This document shows positions 24,720-33,186 of a DNA stretch of 42,298 bases, one piece after another. The translations under genes were made by a program, and so were the position numbers. How positions within the stretch are numbered: position 1 is the stretch's first letter; the number at the start of each line of letters is the position of its first letter. The DNA comes from JACTMJ01 sp039812845 (GTDB lineage Bacteria; Acidobacteriota; Terriglobia; Bryobacterales; Bryobacteraceae), in NCBI GenBank assembly GCA_039812845.1, contig JBDIBK010000015.1, forward strand, positions 1-42,298, in the 5' to 3' direction. The notes under the pieces are model-generated. The model was not told the DNA's origin, did no database searches, and saw only the letters and a program-made list of their open reading frames with translations.

Positions 24720-26633
24720 ATGAATTTGAAGACGGGCGACCGAATCGGTGACTACGAAATTCTCGGCGTGCTGGGCGCCGGGGGCATGGGGAGCGTCTAC
24801 AAGGTCCGAAACGTGATCTCGGACCGCGTCGAAGCCTTGAAAGTGCTGCTGCCCAATCTCGCGGAACATCAGGATCTGAAAGACCGCTTTCTGCGCGAAA
24901 TCAAGACGAGCGCCAGCCTGGAGCACACCAATATCGCCGGCCTGCGGACCGCGTTTCAAAGCGGCGACATGCTGCTGATGGTGATGGAGTTTGTGGCGGG
25001 CGAGACGCTCGACCAGCGCATCAAGAGCGGCCCCCTCCCCATCGATGAAGCCGTCCGCTACACCGCGCAGGTGCTCGAAGCGCTGGAATACGCGCACTCG
25101 CGGGGGGTGGTGCACCGCGACATCAAACCGCAGAACGTGATGATCACGCCGAAGGGCACGGCGAAGCTGCTCGATTTCGGCATCGCCAAAGCAAGCAGCG
25201 ACAAACAGTTGACCATGACGGGCACAACGCTGGGCTCGCTCTATTACATGTCACCCGAGCAGATTCGCGGGGAGCACGTGGATGCGCGCGCGGATCTCTA
25301 CTCGCTCGGCATCACGCTCTATGAGCTGGTCACGGGCAAACGCCCGTTCGGAGGCGACAGCGGCTTCGCCATTATGGCGGAACACCTGCAGAAGCAGCCC
25401 GTTCCCCCGGTGGAACTGGACCCCAGGGTGCCACCCGCTTTGAATTCGGTGATTCTGCGGGCACTCGCCAAGAACGCCGGAGACCGGTATCAGGACGCGG
25501 CGGAGTTCCGCGCCGCCCTGCGAAATGTTGCGTTCGGGCCAACGACGACGCAAGCCTCGCTCGATGAGGCAACGCAGCTTCGAGCGGCCGCGCCGCCTCC
25601 GCAGTTCGCCGCGCCCCCTTCGCCCGCGTCACCATCCCCCGCGCCTCCCATGGCCGCCCCCTTCTCCGCCGCGCTGCCGGCTCAGCAGGCATTCGCACCG
25701 GCTTCACCCGCGCAGGCACCCGCCCCGCAGGCTTCCGGGCTCCCGCCGGAACCGGATTGGAGGAGTTCGGAAACGTCGTCCGGGCTGCGCAGGCGCTCGA
25801 AGCCGCGCCGCAACACGCTGGCGCTGGGTTTGATCGCCGTGATTGTCGTGCTCATGATTGCGGCCGTGGGCGCGGTGATTGCCGGCTCATACTACTTCGG
25901 CGGCAGCGACACCACCATGGCGGCCGGGAAGGAACCGGGCTTGCTCGACCGGATTGGCGGCCTGTTCGGCGGGAAGGAAGCGCCGAAAGCCCAGGGCGCG
26001 GAGGGCGAAACGGCAGCCGCATCGGAGGCAACCGCCCAGCCGGCGCAGGCAGACCCGGCCAGCATCGCCCAGGCGTCGCAGACAATTCCCTCCGGAACCA
26101 TCGATACCGGGGAAGCTCCGGTGAAGGGCACGGTCATCGGCGGGGTGCTGGTGCCGGATAGCGGGCTGCCTCCAGGGCCGGGCGGACGAACCATAGCCGG
26201 TGAAAGCGCGAAGGCGCAGAGCGGGTCCGCGAGCAGGGACTTTGGAGCCGCGGCTGCCCGCCTTGCCTCACAGACGCCGAGCCGCGAAAGCGCCGGCACC
26301 GTTGCCATGCAGCCGCCGCTTCCGGGCAACGCTGCAGTGATCCCGTCTGCGCCTCAAGTGGACCCGCGCGCGCTGGAGCAAACGCGAGACTCATTCGCGA
26401 AGCTAGGCATTCGAGCCGGCACGATTGAGGAATCCGCGCGGACGCTGGTCGAGGAGCAGGCAAAGATGGGCGTCTCCCTGCGGGGGGATATTCGCGCGTC
26501 CCTGAAGCGAATGGAATATCTGATGGATCGCGCGGAGAAGGCGCTCGACAAGCGGGATCTCGACGACGCCAAAACTCAAATGGACGCGGCGGAGCGGGAG
26601 ATCGAAAAACTCGAAAAATTCTTTCGAATTTAG
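24720..26633 (+). CDS. Transmembrane Ser/Thr protein kinase (PknB-like)
   Basis: 637 residues. Kinase domain about 11-270: glycine loop L-G-A-G-G-M-G-S-V-Y-K, ATP lysine K41, catalytic H-R-D-I-K-P-Q-N (D134), D-F-G (152-154), and the M-S-P-E activation-segment end. A long Ala/Pro linker (about 285-345) leads to one membrane helix (about 366-392, L-G-L-I-A-V-I-V-V-L-M-I-A-A-V-G), so the kinase faces the cytosol and the C-terminal 245 residues face the periplasm. The outer part is Gly/Ala-rich, then strongly helical from about 580, possibly a coiled coil. No PASTA repeats. It follows a CsgG-family secreted protein, which may be functionally linked. The C-terminal region is not recognised. Confidence 0.93.
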   Translation: MNLKTGDRIGDYEILGVLGAGGMGSVYKVRNVISDRVEALKVLLPNLAEHQDLKDRFLREIKTSASLEHTNIAGLRTAFQSGDMLLMVMEFVAGETLDQRIKSGPLPIDEAVRYTAQVLEALEYAHSRGVVHRDIKPQNVMITPKGTAKLLDFGIAKASSDKQLTMTGTTLGSLYYMSPEQIRGEHVDARADLYSLGITLYELVTGKRPFGGDSGFAIMAEHLQKQPVPPVELDPRVPPALNSVILRALAKNAGDRYQDAAEFRAALRNVAFGPTTTQASLDEATQLRAAAPPPQFAAPPSPASPSPAPPMAAPFSAALPAQQAFAPASPAQAPAPQASGLPPEPDWRSSETSSGLRRRSKPRRNTLALGLIAVIVVLMIAAVGAVIAGSYYFGGSDTTMAAGKEPGLLDRIGGLFGGKEAPKAQGAEGETAAASEATAQPAQADPASIAQASQTIPSGTIDTGEAPVKGTVIGGVLVPDSGLPPGPGGRTIAGESAKAQSGSASRDFGAAAARLASQTPSRESAGTVAMQPPLPGNAAVIPSAPQVDPRALEQTRDSFAKLGIRAGTIEESARTLVEEQAKMGVSLRGDIRASLKRMEYLMDRAEKALDKRDLDDAKTQMDAAEREIEKLEKFFRI

Positions 26634-26675
26634 CGCGACCCTTCGCGCCCAGAATCGTTCGCTTGCGTGCCTTGA

Positions 26676-27842
26676 TTACAGATTTCTTAGGAAATGCGAG
26701 ACGATTTTGTAACCCACAATGAACTTGAACGGAGATTCGCCCAGCGTGTAATGGCCGCACGGAAGCACGGTCACGCTCATGTCGACGCCATGGCCGCGAA
26801 TTTCATTGACGATATATTCTGAAAATTCCGGAAGAAAAGTTGTGTCGTATTTTGTGTAAATGAAGTGCGGTTTCTTCGGCAGTTCCGCGTATTTCTTCAG
26901 ATAATGCACCGGGCTGATGGCCTGCCAGCAGCCGCGGAGTTCGTCGAGCGAGATGACGCCTTCGAAGCTCTGCTTAATGTGTGCCGTGGAAAGGCCGGTC
27001 CAAACCACGTCGGCAAAAAAGGCCGAACAGTGGTTGAACACGTTCACCCGCAAGCGCGGGTCGTGAGCGCTCGCGAGGAACGCGTAGCAGGAGCCGAGAC
27101 TGGTGCCGAGGATGCCCACGCGCTCATAGCCTTCCGCCTCCAGCCAGTCGACGCAACTGCGCGCATCGACGACGGCCTGACGCGTGGCTTCGAGCGTGCG
27201 CCCGATGTTCGAGGAAACGGCGTAATCCGCGCGGCTCAACTCGGGCGGCATGCGCCAGTCGTGGAAAGGCAGGCTGAGGCGCAGCGCGGAGATTCCGAAG
27301 CGCTGGAAGCCGCGGCAGAGCGCGAGATGCTGGGAGGCATGCGAATTCCAATGCGGCAGCACCAGAACCGCGCGCCGCGGATGCGATCCATTTTTCCCCC
27401 GCGCCGGGAACCATTGGCCATGGACAGTGTTGTTCACCGCGTGAGGAGTCTCGATGGCGGAAGTGAAGGTGAGGCGGTTGTCGTTCAGCTGGAAATCGCG
27501 GGGCGGCTCATAGCCGAAAAACTCTTCACTGTCCGCAATAGCGCGGAGATTGGCCTCACGAAGGAAATCCCGCTCGCCTTGGCCATTAAGATGAACGACG
27601 TCATTAGTGGGCCACTTTTCGACCCATTCCGATCCCCACTCGAACGGGCGGACAACCCGGTTGTTGGTGCGGAAGCAGAGGCGGTTCTCGCGGTCTTCAA
27701 TCCACTTGGAATAGGCGCGTTGGAACATACGGAGCGGAGGAGCCAGCCGATCATCGCGCGTCGCCGCGAACGATTCCCCGCCGTCTTCGGACGGCCGGAA
27801 ACGCGGACAATGGCTCTTCTTATAAACTGTAGCAGATGGCAT
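26676..27842 (-). CDS. Alpha/beta hydrolase, ABHD18-like
   Basis: 388 residues. A nucleophile elbow G-T-S-L-G-S (S248) follows R-V-G-I-L; later come Y-D-T-T-F-L-P near a possible acid residue and P-C-G-H-Y-T with the candidate catalytic histidine, so the triad is complete. The wide spacing and F-N-H-C-S-A-F-F-A-D-V-V-W-T-G-L-S-T stretch resemble the ABHD18/DUF2048 group, whose substrate is unknown to me. No export signal. The first 38 residues are not family-like; ATG 27728 is a possible alternative start, and neither site has a clear ribosome binding site. Divergent from the DUF1080 gene. Confidence 0.78.
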   Translation of the reverse strand: MPSATVYKKSHCPRFRPSEDGGESFAATRDDRLAPPLRMFQRAYSKWIEDRENRLCFRTNNRVVRPFEWGSEWVEKWPTNDVVHLNGQGERDFLREANLRAIADSEEFFGYEPPRDFQLNDNRLTFTSAIETPHAVNNTVHGQWFPARGKNGSHPRRAVLVLPHWNSHASQHLALCRGFQRFGISALRLSLPFHDWRMPPELSRADYAVSSNIGRTLEATRQAVVDARSCVDWLEAEGYERVGILGTSLGSCYAFLASAHDPRLRVNVFNHCSAFFADVVWTGLSTAHIKQSFEGVISLDELRGCWQAISPVHYLKKYAELPKKPHFIYTKYDTTFLPEFSEYIVNEIRGHGVDMSVTVLPCGHYTLGESPFKFIVGYKIVSHFLRNL

Positions 27843-27852
27843 GGGCGATACT

Positions 27853-27868
27853 GCGGCTCAAGAGCCGC
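27853..27868. promoter_or_regulatory. 7-bp palindrome in the divergent region before DUF1080 gene
   Basis: GCGGCTC-AA-GAGCCGC, flanked asymmetrically by GGCATG (27838-27843) and CATGCC (27869-27874), which can extend the pairing. A candidate operator between two divergent genes; no regulator gene is next to it. Confidence 0.35.
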
Positions 27869-27921
27869 CATGCCCCGCGGTGGATCGCCCGCGCCCAGGG
27901 AATTAAGGAGTACGCTTACAC

Positions 27922-28503
27922 ATGCGAAAGATGATTCTGTTCCTTGCCGTTCTCGCGCTGGCGTCGACGGCCGCCTACGCCCAGAACGACGGGTGGGAAA
28001 CGATTTTCAACGGCAAGAACCTCGATGGCTGGAAAGCCAACGAGAACCCGGAGAGCTGGTCCGTGCAAGACGGCGTCATCGTCGGACGCGGCCAGAAGAG
28101 CCATTTGTTCTACATGAAGGAAACCTTCCGAAACCTTCACTTCAAGGCCAGCGTGAAGCTGAACCACAAGGGCAATTCCGGCATGTACTTCCGGACCGCC
28201 TGGGGTCCCGGCTTCCCCAAGGGATACGAAGCCCAGGTGGAGAACTCCTCGGGCGACCCGAAGAAGACCGGAAGCCTGTACAACTTCTCCAACTTCTACG
28301 AGCAGATCATCCCGGACGATACGTGGTGGACCCAGGAGATCATCGCGAACGGCAACCATATCATCATCAAGGTGAACGGCAAGGTGATTACGGACTTCGT
28401 CGATGAGAAGCACAGCTTCCGGGACGGTTACGTGGCCTTTCAGCAGCACGACCCCGGCAGCGTCGTGATGTATAAGGACGTCATGATCAAGCGCCTGCCC
28501 TAA
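27922..28503 (+). CDS. DUF1080 family secreted protein (3-keto-disaccharide hydrolase-like)
   Basis: 193 residues. Signal peptide MILFLAVLALASTAAYA, then the DUF1080 beta-sandwich: W-E-T-I-F-N-G-K-N-L-D-G-W, G-V-I-V-G-R, L-K-G-N-S-G-M-Y-F-R-like K-G-N-S-G-M-Y-F-R-T, and G-Y-V-A-F-Q-Q-H near the end. Members of this family are concanavalin-like, and some cleave 3-keto-glycosides made by Gfo/Idh/MocA-type enzymes; one such oxidoreductase lies 3 kb downstream. AAGGAG stands about 10 nt before the ATG. Confidence 0.9.
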   Translation: MRKMILFLAVLALASTAAYAQNDGWETIFNGKNLDGWKANENPESWSVQDGVIVGRGQKSHLFYMKETFRNLHFKASVKLNHKGNSGMYFRTAWGPGFPKGYEAQVENSSGDPKKTGSLYNFSNFYEQIIPDDTWWTQEIIANGNHIIIKVNGKVITDFVDEKHSFRDGYVAFQQHDPGSVVMYKDVMIKRLP

Positions 28504-28533
28504 TCCGCGCAATTTTGCGACGCGAATCCAATT

Positions 28534-28577
28534 CCTGGTATCAGTTGGCCCCGAAAGTGAGCTAAACTGATACCAGG
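28534..28577 (+). promoter_or_regulatory. 13-bp perfect inverted repeat at the toxin-antitoxin promoter
   Basis: CCTGGTATCAGTT (28534-28546) and AACTGATACCAGG (28565-28577), 18-nt loop, centre-to-centre 31 bp, about three helical turns. The right arm contains the ribosome binding site AGGAG of the antitoxin gene. The layout fits an autoregulatory operator bound by a dimeric HTH antitoxin; an RNA hairpin over the ribosome binding site is the alternative. Confidence 0.75.
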
Positions 28578-28585
28578 AGTGCGCC

Positions 28586-29017
28586 ATGACCGAAGTGCAG
28601 CGAATCGCGGAGGTGCTGGGAGGGGAGAAGATCCTCGGCCAGCCCATACACACCCTGGCGGAGCTGAACCGGCTGGTAATGCGGGGGTTGCCGAAGTCGT
28701 CTCTCCGTTTCGCGGCCGAGCGAGTGGCCCGCTCGAACGCGGAGGCGCGGGATCTGGTGTACCGCGTGGTGCCCGAATCCACGTACAAGCGGCGCAAACG
28801 GCTGAGCCCGGCGGAGAGCGAGCGTTCCGAACGGCTGGCGCGGACGATCGCGCTGGCGGAGTTCACGTGGGGCGAGAACGTGGCGGCCCATGGGTGGCTG
28901 AACGATGCGAATCCGCACCTGGACGGAAAATCCCCACTCGAAGCGGCGGAAACCGAACTCGGTGCGCGCCAGGTGGAAGAGATCCTGACGCGGGCAATTT
29001 ATGGCATCCCGGCATAG
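28586..29017 (+). CDS. Xre/MbcA/ParS-type antitoxin (DUF2384)
   Basis: 143 residues. An N-terminal HTH-like region (about 20-75), then the DUF2384 toxin-binding domain: R-R-K-R-L-S-P-A-E-S-E-R at its start and L-D-G-K-S-P-L-E-A-A-E-T-E-L-G-A-R-Q-V at the C-terminus. The family binds and neutralises RES-domain toxins and represses its own promoter. The toxin gene starts within its last codons (17-bp overlap), in the usual antitoxin-first order. The inverted repeat just upstream covers the ribosome binding site. Confidence 0.92.
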   Translation: MTEVQRIAEVLGGEKILGQPIHTLAELNRLVMRGLPKSSLRFAAERVARSNAEARDLVYRVVPESTYKRRKRLSPAESERSERLARTIALAEFTWGENVAAHGWLNDANPHLDGKSPLEAAETELGARQVEEILTRAIYGIPA

Positions 29018-29552
29018 CCGCGCGGAAGCGTTAGGACAACCGGCAACGCTGTGGCGGGTGGGCCATCCGGCGTATCCTCTCTGGACGGGCCTGGGGGCCG
29101 CGCTCCACGGCGGACGATGGAATTCGCCAGGCCGTCCCGTCATCTACGCATCCGCTCATTACTCGCTTGCGCTGCTCGAAGTGCTGGCCAACCTGTCCGC
29201 GAAGTCCATCCCTCACGGGTTCGTGCGCTCCTCCATGCAATTGGCCAAAGGGGTGAGCGTCGAACGGGTATCGCCGGAAGCCGTGCCAAACTGGCGGCGT
29301 CCGGAGCACCTGGAGGCGATCCGGTTTGGAGACCGCTGGCTCGAAGAGCGGCGCTCCCTGCTGTTGTTCGTGCCTTCGGCGGTGGTGGAAGGCATTGAAG
29401 AGAACGTCCTGATCAATCCGAACCACGCGGAATTCGCAAACGCCCAAGTCGCCGAACCGGTTCCGATCGATTGGGACCTGCGCCTCTTCCCCGCCCCAGT
29501 CCCAACCCCCGCCCCCGCAAGCATCCGCACCCCCCGCGGCACGCGCGATTAA
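29001..29552 (+). CDS. RES-domain toxin
   Basis: 183 residues. RES family marks: L-W-R (R19), H-G-G-R-W-N-S-P-G (36-44), V-I-Y-A-S (47-51), and A-L-L-E (E60), in the order expected of the active pocket. Family members break down cellular NAD+ by phosphorolysis or hydrolysis and stop growth unless held by the DUF2384 antitoxin coded just upstream. The C-terminus has about 18 Pro/Ala-rich residues past the domain. ATG 29001 overlaps the antitoxin stop, which suggests coupled translation. Confidence 0.92.
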   Translation: MASRHSRAEALGQPATLWRVGHPAYPLWTGLGAALHGGRWNSPGRPVIYASAHYSLALLEVLANLSAKSIPHGFVRSSMQLAKGVSVERVSPEAVPNWRRPEHLEAIRFGDRWLEERRSLLLFVPSAVVEGIEENVLINPNHAEFANAQVAEPVPIDWDLRLFPAPVPTPAPASIRTPRGTRD

Positions 29553-29607
29553 CGCCCGCTTCTCCCCGGCCGCTGGGGATGCCGCTGGTAGACTGAAGGT
29601 TTCCACC

Positions 29608-31683
29608 ATGCCTACTCCGTCCGTGATGAACCCCCTCCGTGCCATTCAATACCGAATCCCGTTCCCTTCGATAAGGGCGGAACACATTGAGCCCGCCGTG
29701 ACGGCGCTGCTTGCCGAGGCGCAGGCTCAGATTGACGCCATCGCGGCGGAGACGGCCGCCCCCACCTATGCGAACACCCTCGCGGCGCTTGAGGACGCCA
29801 CGGAGACGCTGGAGTTCGCGATGGGGGTGGTCGGGCATCTCGAAAGCGTGGCGACGGAACCGGCGCTTCGAAATGCCTACAACGCGGTGCAGCCGCCGGT
29901 GGCCGCATTCAGCTCGGCGATTCCCATGAACGCGGCGCTCTACGCCCGCATCCGGCAATTCTCGGAAACCGCTGAAGCTCGGGCGCTGAGCCCCACCCGC
30001 GCGCGCTTCCTGACGAAAACCCTCGAAGACTTCCGGCGGCACGGCGCGGAACTCGATGAAGCGGGGAAGAAGCGCCTCGCGGAGATCAACGTCAAGCTCA
30101 CCACGCTCACCACATCGTTCGCGCAGCACGTGCTGGACCACATGAAGGAGTTTGAGTGGGTAGCCACGGAGGAAGCGGCGCTGGCCGGATTGCCGCCAAG
30201 CGCGATTGCGGCCGCCCGCCAGAATGCCGAAGCCAAGGGAGTGGAGGGCTGGCGCTTCACCCTGCAGCAGCCGAGCCTTCTTGCCGTAATGACCTACCTC
30301 GATGACGCCGCCACGCGCGAGCGCTTCTACCGTGCGCAGAATGGGGTGGCGGTGCCGGAACCGTACGGCAACTTCGCTCTGATCGAGCAGATTGTGGCCT
30401 TGCGCGCGGAGAAGGCCGCCCTGATCGGCTACGGCAGTTTCGCCGATCTGGTGCTGGACGACCGCATGGCGCATACCGGCAAACGCGCCACGGAGTTCCT
30501 GCACGAACTCGAAGCGCGCAGCCGCGCCGCCTTTGAGCGGGAAACCGTGGCCCTGCAAGCCTTCCGGGATCGCCGCGAGGGTGCATCGTCGAAGCCGCTG
30601 GCCCCCTGGGATATCGCCTATTACGCGGAGAAGCTGCGCCAGGCCGAATTCGATTTCGACGAAGAAGCGCTGCGCCCCTATTTCCCGCTGCCGCAAGTGC
30701 TGGAAGGCATGTTCGGCCTGGTGGAGAGGCTCTACGGCATTCGCGTGAGTGCCACCGAAAATGCGGAGGTGTGGGACCCCGCCGTGAAGTTCTACGAGAT
30801 TCACGACGAAGATGGCACGCTGCTTGGCGGCTTCTACACGGATTGGTTCCCGCGCGAGACCAAGCGGGGCGGCGCGTGGATGAACCATTTCCTCACCGGT
30901 GGCCCCACTCCGGAAGGCTTCAAGCCGCACCTGGGCCTGATGTGCGGCAATATGACCCCGCCCATCGGCGCGCAGCCCGCGCTGCTGACGCATCGCGAAG
31001 TGGAGACGGTGTTTCACGAATTCGGCCACCTGCTGCACCACTGCCTCAGCAAGGTGGAAGTGCGCAGCCTGGCCGGGACCAGCGTCGCCTGGGACTTCGT
31101 CGAACTGCCTTCCCAGATCATGGAGAACTGGTGCTGGGAACGGGAGAGCCTGGATCTCTTCGCGCGGCATTTCGAAACGGGAGCACTCATCCCAGCGGAG
31201 CTGTTCGAAAAGATGCGGCGCGCGCGCACCTTTCGGGCCGCCAGCTTCCAGATGCGGCAGCTTGGGTTCGGCACCATCGATTTGCTTCTGCACACGGGAG
31301 CGCTTAAGCAGGGCACGGAAACGACCACGAAGGAAAGCATTCGGGAATGGGCGCGGCGGACGATGGGCCGCTATTCCCCCGCCCCGCTGCCGGAAGATTT
31401 CGGCATGCTCGCGAGCTTTCTGCATCTGTTTTCCGATCCCGTCGGCTATGCAGCCGGATACTACTCCTACAAATGGGCGGAGGTCCTGGACGCCGACGCC
31501 TTCCGCCGCTTCCGCGAGGAGGGCGTGTTCAGCCGGGAGGTCGGGGGAGAGTTCCGCTCCTGGATCCTGGAGAAAGGGAACAGCGAAGATCCGGCGGTGC
31601 TGTTCCGCGGCTTCATGGGCCGGGATCCGGATATGAACGCGCTGCTCGAGAGGCTGGGGCTCGCGGCCGCGACAGCCGATTGA
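29608..31683 (+). CDS. M3 family metallopeptidase (oligopeptidase A/Dcp-like)
   Basis: 691 residues, standard length. Thimet-oligopeptidase-type zinc site: H-E-F-G-H (H470, E471, H474) with the third ligand E499 in D-F-V-E-L-P-S-Q. The upstream G-G-F-Y-T-D and M-N-H-F-L block and the downstream Y-S-Y-K-W-A also fit the family. It cleaves short peptides, most likely in the cytoplasm, as no signal peptide is visible. The gene comes 55 bp after the RES toxin, but nothing suggests they work together. GAAGG precedes the ATG. Confidence 0.95.
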   Translation: MPTPSVMNPLRAIQYRIPFPSIRAEHIEPAVTALLAEAQAQIDAIAAETAAPTYANTLAALEDATETLEFAMGVVGHLESVATEPALRNAYNAVQPPVAAFSSAIPMNAALYARIRQFSETAEARALSPTRARFLTKTLEDFRRHGAELDEAGKKRLAEINVKLTTLTTSFAQHVLDHMKEFEWVATEEAALAGLPPSAIAAARQNAEAKGVEGWRFTLQQPSLLAVMTYLDDAATRERFYRAQNGVAVPEPYGNFALIEQIVALRAEKAALIGYGSFADLVLDDRMAHTGKRATEFLHELEARSRAAFERETVALQAFRDRREGASSKPLAPWDIAYYAEKLRQAEFDFDEEALRPYFPLPQVLEGMFGLVERLYGIRVSATENAEVWDPAVKFYEIHDEDGTLLGGFYTDWFPRETKRGGAWMNHFLTGGPTPEGFKPHLGLMCGNMTPPIGAQPALLTHREVETVFHEFGHLLHHCLSKVEVRSLAGTSVAWDFVELPSQIMENWCWERESLDLFARHFETGALIPAELFEKMRRARTFRAASFQMRQLGFGTIDLLLHTGALKQGTETTTKESIREWARRTMGRYSPAPLPEDFGMLASFLHLFSDPVGYAAGYYSYKWAEVLDADAFRRFREEGVFSREVGGEFRSWILEKGNSEDPAVLFRGFMGRDPDMNALLERLGLAAATAD

Positions 31684-31712
31684 GCGGGAGCCTCGGCACT
31701 CCCGTATTTCGA

Positions 31713-31718
31713 TATAAT
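31713..31718 (+). promoter_or_regulatory. -10 box of the Gfo/Idh/MocA gene
   Basis: Perfect TATAAT, 46 bp before the ATG; no matching -35 box at the usual distance. A GGGAG/CTCCC hairpin (about 31687-31704) lies between the peptidase stop and this box and might end the upstream transcript. Confidence 0.45.
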
Positions 31719-31763
31719 CGGGGCGAGATTTTATTTCCAACTCCACGGTGCGAGAACCAAACC

Positions 31764-33113
31764 ATGAGCGAACATTCTGTGAATCGGCGTGACTTCTTTC
31801 GCGGAGCCGCGGCGGTGGGCGCAACCATTGGCGCAACTGCCCGCTCAAAGGCGAACCCCAGCAAGTCCAATACCGGGCGCGTGATCGGCGCGAACGACCG
31901 CATCAATGTCGGCGTGATTGGCGTGGGCGGCCGCGGCAGTTACGTCGGCCGCACCTTCGCGCAAGTCGGCCGGGAAATTAGCAATGCGCAAATCGTAGCG
32001 GTCGCCGACGTTTACCAGAAACGCGTCACCGCGAACAAGGAATTCCACAAGTGCGACGGAACGCTGGATTACCGGGAGATCATCGCCCGGAAAGACGTTG
32101 ACGCGGTGATCGTCGCCACACCGGACCACTGGCACGCCAGGATGGCCCTCGAAGCGATGGATTCCGGCAAGGACGTGTACCTTGAGAAGCCGATGTGCCA
32201 CACCCTGGACGAAATCCGGCAACTGATTCAGACGGTGCGTGAAACGAAGCGGGTGCTGCAGGTGGGCTCACAAACCACCTCGTCCGACCAGTGGCACCGC
32301 GCGAAGAAGGCAATCGCCGACGGCATGATCGGCGATATGATCATGAGCCAGGGCTCCTACCACCGCAACTCGGTGGAAGGCGAGTGGAACTGGACCATCG
32401 ATCCCGCGGCCGGCCCCACGGCCAAAGGGGAAGATTACATCGATTGGACCATGTGGCTCGGCCCCGCGCCCAAGCGCAAGTTCGACGCCGACCGGTTCTT
32501 CCGCTTCCGGAAGTATTGGGACTATTCAGGCGGCATCGCCACGGACCTGTTCTTCCACGTCGCCGCTCCCATGAATATTTGCTGGGGCGAGCCTCAATAC
32601 CCCACGAAGGTCTCCGCCGGGGGTGGCATTTATGTCTTCCGCGATGAACGCGAAGTGCCCGACACCTTCCAACTGCTGGCGGATTACGGGGGCGGGCCGG
32701 GACACAAGAACGGCCACTCCCTTGTGCTTACCTCCAGCATGGCGAACAGCCAGCACATTCCCGGCCTGATTCGCGGGCACGACGGGACCATCATCATGGT
32801 GGAGGACGGGCGCTTCGAGGGCCGCACGGACTACATCACGGTGAAGCCGGAGGCGCGGGTGATCAGCGACGTCTACAAGGGCAAATGGGGTTCGGAGCCC
32901 TTCCGCATTCCCGTCACCCAGTCCGATTCGATGACCACGCACGTTTCCAATTTCCTGAGCTGCATGCGGACCCGCCAGCAGCCCACGCTGCCGGTGGAAA
33001 CCGCCGCCTGCGCCCAAGCCGTGATCACCGCCGCGGTAACGGCGTACCGCGAAGGGAAAACCAAGTACTTCGACGCGAAGAACTTCAAGCTGCAAGATAA
33101 GCCGGTTGCCTAA
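31764..33113 (+). CDS. Gfo/Idh/MocA family oxidoreductase, Tat-exported
   Basis: 449 residues. Tat signal N-R-R-D-F-F-R-G-A-A-A-V-G-A. Nucleotide-binding motif G-V-I-G-V-G-G-R-G (about 50-58) and the catalytic E-K-P-M (about 133-136), followed by the C-terminal substrate-binding sheet. The family oxidises or reduces sugars with tightly bound NAD(P); exported forms are common in Acidobacteriota and Planctomycetota. With the DUF1080 protein upstream it may be part of a 3-keto-glycoside route, an inference only. The open frame runs back to 31347, but ATG 31764 is where the Tat motif begins. Confidence 0.93.
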   Translation: MSEHSVNRRDFFRGAAAVGATIGATARSKANPSKSNTGRVIGANDRINVGVIGVGGRGSYVGRTFAQVGREISNAQIVAVADVYQKRVTANKEFHKCDGTLDYREIIARKDVDAVIVATPDHWHARMALEAMDSGKDVYLEKPMCHTLDEIRQLIQTVRETKRVLQVGSQTTSSDQWHRAKKAIADGMIGDMIMSQGSYHRNSVEGEWNWTIDPAAGPTAKGEDYIDWTMWLGPAPKRKFDADRFFRFRKYWDYSGGIATDLFFHVAAPMNICWGEPQYPTKVSAGGGIYVFRDEREVPDTFQLLADYGGGPGHKNGHSLVLTSSMANSQHIPGLIRGHDGTIIMVEDGRFEGRTDYITVKPEARVISDVYKGKWGSEPFRIPVTQSDSMTTHVSNFLSCMRTRQQPTLPVETAACAQAVITAAVTAYREGKTKYFDAKNFKLQDKPVA

Positions 33114-33141
33114 CCGGCCGCGGCAGCAAACACAGACGAGA

Positions 33142-33176
33142 AACGGGGCGACCTTTGCCGGGCCGCCCCGTTCCTT
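33142..33176. terminator. Terminator between Gfo/Idh/MocA gene and serine hydrolase gene
   Basis: AACGGGGCG (33142-33150) and CGCCCCGTT (33164-33172) around a 13-nt loop, then CCTTTT. A shorter T-run follows on the other strand, so it may serve both convergent genes. Confidence 0.75.
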
Positions 33177-33186
33177 TTGTGAGGGG

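Noticed and set aside
29413..31848. An 811-codon open frame opposite the M3 peptidase gene
   Set aside because: Low-complexity antisense translation with no signal, motif or ribosome binding site, across a clear peptidase gene and part of the toxin gene.
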